Position numbers and translations under genes: made by a program
Assembly (NCBI GenBank): GCA_051453625.1
Contig: JBOZIK010000001.1
Coordinates: 268,633,848-268,659,750, forward strand
From: Welwitschia mirabilis
Taxonomy: Eukaryota; Gnetophyta; Gnetopsida; Welwitschiales
Direction of reading: 5' to 3'
DNA: 25,903 nt
Shown here: in pieces, positions 21,860-25,903 of the stretch
Position numbering within the stretch: position 1 is the stretch's first letter
Layout: every line of letters starts with the position of its first letter
The notes under the pieces: model-generated
Databases searched by the model: none
What the model saw: the letters and a program-made list of their open reading frames with translations, nothing else
What the model was told of the DNA's origin: nothing

Positions 21860-22693
21860 ATAAGAGAATAAAGATTTCGATGCGGAGATCTATTAGTATT
21901 ATAGAGGAATAAGTTTAAATCCTAATAAGTAATAGATAATTGTCATCTCCTTTCATGCTTGTGCACCCATAATAAGGTCATCATTAGTCCAAGTTATGAT
22001 ATTAAATTCATTATGAGGGAATCTCTCCTTTTTAATCACAAGGCTATGATAACGTCCAATAACAAAGAGGTTGGATAATCCTACAAAAATGCCATTTTTC
22101 CCTTTTTATTATAATAAACGAGTGATTGTTTCCCATGCATCACTCCATATGGGGAATAGATAACTTCCCCCCAAAAGCTTCACCAGTACACTATAGGACC
22201 ATGTAAATCCAAACATAGGAATTTGCAATCCAAGTTCAATAACTGTCTACAATGTGATATTTGAATCTTTTAATGCTTTATGGCTAGGTGATATGAGAAT
22301 ATCATCAGGATTCATTTGTTTAAATTCTACTATTAATAACTCATCATTGTGATAAATTTTAAAATTGGCCCCAACATCTCCAAGATATTCGTAAATATTA
22401 TAAGTGAAACTATCATAGTTATCTATGACTAGAATGTAGCTTTCTCTGCCCCATTTCTTTAAAATGTTTCCCTTTTATGTATCAACATCAATTTTTCTAT
22501 GCATGGAAATCATCGCTAGAAAATTACCTCTTATTCTTGGAGACCTGGAAAAACTTCCTGCAACTATGGAGTTTGACATTCTTATATATGGAGAAAATAT
22601 GCTAGTTCTATTTCTTTGTTAAGCTGCATAGGAAGTTTTTGTGTGTTTTAATGAAATGAATGAAGAGATTGAAGTTGTAGTAGCAATTTCCAT
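21860..22693 (-). pseudogene. ASB: Processed pseudogene of anthranilate synthase beta subunit
   Basis: The parent protein is the plastid glutamine amidotransferase (TrpG-type) subunit that supplies ammonia to make anthranilate, the first step of tryptophan synthesis. The frame starts with ATG at 22693 and reads MEIATTTSISSF, a Ser/Thr-rich start like a plastid transit peptide. At codon 87 comes ILVIDNYDSFTYN, the diagnostic N-terminus of the domain. Later blocks read GEAFGGK, SPYGVMHGK, GRYHSLVI (22034-22057) and ITWTNDDLIMGA, with a weak C-terminus near 21865-21880. About 278 codons without introns fit the full plant protein. Stops occur at codons 25, 73 and 149. A lost base near 22206 shifts the frame, the nucleophile Cys is Tyr (22203-22205), a TAG follows at 22191-22193, another shift lies near 22160, and the catalytic His is gone. 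No poly(A) tail is visible. Confidence 0.9.
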
Positions 22694-22960
22694 GAGAATT
22701 TAATCTCCTTCTGTTATACTAAGATGTGATTGAAGATGCTTTTTTTAGAAAACCCGTGTTCAATTTTCTCTACAGATACATAGGGCACACATTTGCGGTA
22801 ATGGGAATTTTTATTAAAGGAACTACTTATTCCTTGTTTGATTATTTTTGATATTTTTTACTATGTAGTATTATTAAAACTAACACTTCCATGTTCTTAT
22901 TAAGCCTCACATCCTAATTAGTGGCACACAGTCCAAAGAAGTGGGGTGCCATAAAACTAT
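22694..22960. other. Unassigned stretch upstream of the pseudogene
   Basis: This stretch lies 5' of the pseudogene start on the minus strand and left of the 10-bp array. I see no LTR terminus, primer site or open frame. Part could be old 5' untranslated sequence of the retrocopied mRNA, or the leader or LTR of the gypsy element to the right; neither can be shown from the sequence. Confidence 0.4.
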
Positions 22961-23090
22961 AATCAAAGTTAGTTAAATCATAGTTAAACTTAGTCAACAC
23001 TAGTTAAGCTCAATCAAGCTTAATCAAACTAGGTCAAACAATCAAATTTAGCTTAACTTAGTTAAATCACAATTGAACCAATTGAACCAC
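22961..23090. repeat. Degenerate 10-bp tandem array
   Basis: About 13 successive 10-bp units resemble TAGTTAAACT: for example AGTTAAATCA, TAGTTAAACT, TAGTCAACAC, TAGTTAAGCT, CAATCAAGCT, TAATCAAACT. The phase is kept for about 80-100 bp before drifting, and it ends with AATTGAACC twice. It lies upstream of the Ty3/gypsy gag and may belong to that element's leader. Confidence 0.7.
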
Positions 23091-23777
23091 CTATCATCAA
23101 GTGATATTAGAACTAATTTACCATTTATGAAAGCTAAGCAATTCCATAAATAGTTGAACACTAGAAGGAGAACTTCTATTTGGTTTTTTAATCAATCATT
23201 AGACTTTAAGAATCACATTTTCCATCATGTTATTGTAGACTAAGAGTAGTCAAAATACTAGTATCAACAAGAGGTAAAAATACTTGCATTTTTAAGGATA
23301 TGTACAAACTCTTCATCTAACAAGACCCCTCTACACTTTCCATGGATGAGCTTTATACCATCATGGACTATAAAGGTTATTAGACTTGTACCTTATTCAT
23401 CCTAGTAAATGAATCCGTGTCATGGATTTCAAAAAGTTAAGATTAACTAGTTAACAAAGAAGCCAAACTTGTTAAAGTGAACTCCTTCCTAAAAGAAGTA
23501 ATGATGAAGAGTTTATTAATGAATGGGGTCATGAAGAAAACCCAAAAATTAAGCAATGATCACAATAGACTAATGATGATAATAGCTTATTCGAGTAATC
23601 CATACATGAAGAGTAATCACCTAGAAACAGGTAAGCTGAAAATAAAGCTCTTAATCAACTTAATTTAACAACCATCTAGAAAGCTATTAAGGACCTAAAG
23701 TGAGATTTTTAAGATGAGAATAGATATTTAGATTTCAAATTTCATGACACTTCTATTCACCATCTGTTTCTTGTAAA
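23091..23777 (+). other. Probable leader / gag N-terminal region of the gypsy element
   Basis: This stretch lies between the 10-bp array and the first recognisable Gag motif. Acidic fragments such as NDEEFINEWGHEENPK can be read around 23500-23550, which would suit a Gag N-terminal region, but no family motif confirms it. No LTR end or primer site was found. Confidence 0.35.
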
Positions 23778-24470
23778 ATCATCACACCTAGTGAAATACT
23801 TGACTTTAAGAAATTCATAGGTGTAAAAGACCCCATCATGCATGTAATAAAATACAAACATGTTTGTCATATGTACAACACCAAATGAAATACAACCTAT
23901 TGTCTATTTTTTAAATCTTTGAAATGATAAGCCCTTGAATGATACCATAAGATACTGACTCATTTGATCATAAGTTTAAAACAAATACTGGAAATGTTTA
24001 TTCAACATTACTCCATTAATATCACAAAACAAATGACATTAGATGCCTTAACTATAACGAAATAGTAATTTGGTAAAACTGTATAAGATTATGCTTGACA
24101 ATGAAGGGTTATTACCTTATAATTAGAAACCTCCATTGCAAATTCTAATATGACATATTTCTTTATCAAGTCTTGCATTTCATATAATTTAAAACACCTC
24201 ATAATACAATCATTTAAATCTTTTAAGAAAATTGTCACACTTTCCAAGAGGATAGAAGTTGTAGAAGAAGAAAAAGAGGCCATAAAATATGAAAATACCT
24301 TCCAAAGGGATCCATCCAAAAAGGACAATAACACTAGAGGCAGCAACCCAAAGAACATTACTATTGTTAATAAACTAATTCAACTAGTTTACCAATCCCA
24401 ACCAATGGGTAACATAATGATGGTGTCAATGGTATTTGAAGATCCTTTTGCTCCATAAGATCTTTCTTCT
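23778..24470 (+). pseudogene. Ty3/gypsy gag (capsid domain), broken
   Basis: Capsid protein of the gypsy element. The frame of 23778 reads EILDFKKFIGVKDP, then HVIKYKHVCHMYN, ALE, a stop at 23940 where Trp is expected, YHKILTHL, MFIQHYSINI and KQMTLDALT. This follows the order of the plant retrotransposon gag domain. In-frame stops lie at 23886, 23925, 23928 and 23940, with more near 24062 and after. The later part is an open stretch (24150-24458) with the charged segment KRIEVVEEEKEAIKYEN. That segment resembles the helical end of Gag, though it carries no diagnostic motif. Confidence 0.82.
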
Positions 24471-24660
24471 TAACTAACTTATCATCAATCATTTTATCCT
24501 TCACCATGATAAGTGCAATCTCTGCCATCACAACAAACTCAACAATAGGCATATATGTCTCAAAATTAAGGACAAAATAGGCCTCAAAATCAAAATTCAA
24601 GTTCTCAACTCAAAAGGAGTATTATGAAATTAGATATTCCAATGAAATAAATCCTCTCAA

Positions 24661-24681
24661 TGCCCCCTAAAAAAGGGGGCA
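24661..24681. other. Perfect GC-rich hairpin
   Basis: TGCCCCC and GGGGGCA form a 7-bp perfect stem with the loop TAAAAAA. It stands out in AT-rich DNA. It lies between gag and the zinc knuckle of the gypsy element, and its role, if any, is unknown. Confidence 0.75.
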
Positions 24682-24746
24682 ATCTAATTACCTCTAATTA
24701 AATAAATATATTCATAGGTTTCTAAACCAAGAGGGTATACTAGTCA

Positions 24747-24900
24747 CAGTATTGTGATTACCATCGAGTCCAAGGACATCATATTGAAAATTATTTTAAT
24801 TTAAGGCACATTATCCAACACATCATTGAAAACAAAAAGGACATAAAGTTGGACACAATCTTAAAAGTTGCAAATGAATAACTTAAGATTTATAAGAACT
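24747..24900 (+). pseudogene. Ty3/gypsy Gag CCHC zinc knuckle region
   Basis: In the same frame as the capsid part, the sequence reads QYCDYHRVQGHHIENYFNLR. Cys (24753), His (24762) and the GH His (24777) are present, while the final Cys is Tyr (TAT at 24792). Then HIIQHIIENKKDIKLD follows, the usual helix after this type of knuckle. It would have helped package element RNA; with the last ligand lost it should not fold properly. Confidence 0.82.
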
Positions 24901-25395
24901 CATTTCCTACTCAACTTCCTACATTACAACTACCAAGAATGCCATGTTTCAAAATGATGGCAGTCCTTATGCAATTTTAGTAATTCAAGATTAACTGAGA
25001 AGCCACTAGAATAAGTCATTTAGGAGAATAAGAAAAAATTATAAGTAATGGTTTGAGCAGAATGTTCTCAAATGTATCTTATTTCTTAATCATGTACACT
25101 ACTATAGTTACTTTCCCCTCAAGTAAAGGAGGCATATCATTATTTAACCTAATTAATTAAGAGGACTTAGCCTCATAGGCTTGTATTTAAAAGGATATGT
25201 GAGAAGCATTTGAGCTTGAAATCTCCTTGTGATCAAAGTTAACCACCCAAGAAAGGATCTACCTCAAAGTAGGTGCATGCCCAAAAGAGTGACAAAGATA
25301 AAAAAGTAATCAAGTTCTCATAACATGAGATTTCTACAATCCCCAAGATGATGATAATTACTGAATTTCCTTACATATCTATAAACATCAAGCCT

Positions 25396-25700
25396 ACTAA
25401 AGCGAGTAGATATTTTATTGATTATGGAGCTAAACTAAACGTAATAGGCTCATCTACCTCAAGAAGCTTAAAATGGACCATCTCTTAAACATAAAAAAAA
25501 GCATGACAATCAGAGGGTTTAATGATGATAAGGACAAATCAAGAGAAATAGTTATTGTACCTATTAAGATGACTCAAAAGATCAATAATACTAAATTCCA
25601 CATAATAGATAATGCAATAGAATTTAATTTATTATTGGAATGTCCTTGGATAATGGGCATGAGGACAATCATATCTCTACCCCATTAAAAGATAAAATTT
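25396..25700 (+). pseudogene. Ty3/gypsy aspartic protease, broken
   Basis: The retropepsin would cleave the polyprotein. The active-site strand reads FIDYGAKLNVIGSS with the catalytic Asp at 25420-25422; the next residue, usually Asn, Thr or Ser, is Tyr. The frame then shifts by one near 25465 and continues with MTIRGFNDDKDKS, FHIIDNAIEFN and LLLECPWI, ending LPH before a TAA at about 25686. In this family that end is followed by a His-Gln-Lys-Leu-Lys-Phe-like stretch, and KIKFI can be read just after the stop. The frame differs from that of the zinc knuckle upstream, so at least one more shift lies between. Confidence 0.87.
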
Positions 25701-25903
25701 ATTAGCTTTAAAATTTCAATGCTATTAGAATAAAATCATACCATGGCAAATGTACAAGCTCCATTAATGTTATCTTCTCCATTACCACCTCTTGTACTTG
25801 AGAAGATGACTACTTCTTTCTTGCATTTTGAACACGATCTAGTAGACCCTTATAAGATAAAGGTCTCACTCATTTTTAACACTCAAATATTAGACATGGG
25901 ATG

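Larger units (their letters stand above)
23778..25903 (+). mobile_element. Ty3/gypsy element, gag to protease (Tat-like), cut by window end
   Basis: Gag, a CCHC knuckle and a retroviral-type protease follow one another on the plus strand. The knuckle spacing (C-x2-H-type with GHxxE) and the protease ending with LLLECPWI are typical of Tat/Athila-type plant gypsy elements. Reverse transcriptase, RNase H and integrase would lie past 25903. No LTR is seen at the left. All frames are broken. Confidence 0.85.

Noticed and set aside
1-25903. tRNA, rRNA, CRISPR or bacterial operon structures
   Set aside because: No cloverleaf with conserved arms, no regularly spaced repeats with unique spacers and no ribosome-binding-site-led gene clusters were seen; the content is plant repeat DNA.

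Overview
This window looks like intergenic DNA from a large, AT-rich plant nuclear genome. There is no intact protein-coding gene. It holds layers of old LTR retrotransposons plus one dead copy of a plant nuclear gene. The plant assignment rests on a Tork/TNT1-like Ty1/copia element, a Tat-like Ty3/gypsy gag-protease, and a pseudogene of plastid-type anthranilate synthase beta subunit that still encodes a transit-peptide-like N-terminus. I cannot name the species.

Layout, left to right. (1) Positions 1-9662 and 18431 to about 19720 are copies of one very long repeat, all in minus orientation. Positions 1-3549 match 6133-9662, and 4071 to about 5370 match 18431 to about 19720, at an eye estimate of about 80% identity. 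At 3945-4061, between two copies, sit a polypurine tract and a tRNA-Met-type primer binding site, and the flanking repeat ends read TGT...ACA. I therefore read the repeats as LTRs of about 6 kb, with only 117 bp between two of them. (2) Positions 9772-16753 are a full-length, decayed Ty1/copia element on the plus strand: LTR, primer site, gag, protease, integrase (interrupted by a 787-base gap), reverse transcriptase, RNase H, polypurine tract, LTR (with a 100-base gap). It sits in an unassigned, partly purine-rich segment (9663-9771 plus 16754-18430) that replaces the start of the middle giant LTR. (3) About 19960-20540 is almost pure A/T, and giant-LTR homology is lost around it. (4) Positions 20541-23777 hold unassigned DNA, a weak unidentified coding-like frame (minus strand), an intronless full-length anthranilate synthase beta pseudogene (22693 down to about 21860, minus strand) and a degenerate 10-bp tandem array (22961-23090). 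(5) From about 23778 to the window end runs a plus-strand Ty3/gypsy gag, CCHC knuckle and protease, all broken; reverse transcriptase would lie beyond the edge.

Nothing here forms a working pathway. Every recognisable frame carries stops, frameshifts or lost catalytic residues, many explicable as C-to-T or G-to-A changes, as expected of methylated, silenced repeats. The most interesting points are the giant LTR pair with almost no internal region, the full-length retrocopy of a tryptophan-pathway gene, and two assembly gaps whose flanks suggest that one is spurious and the other is wrongly sized or hides an insertion.
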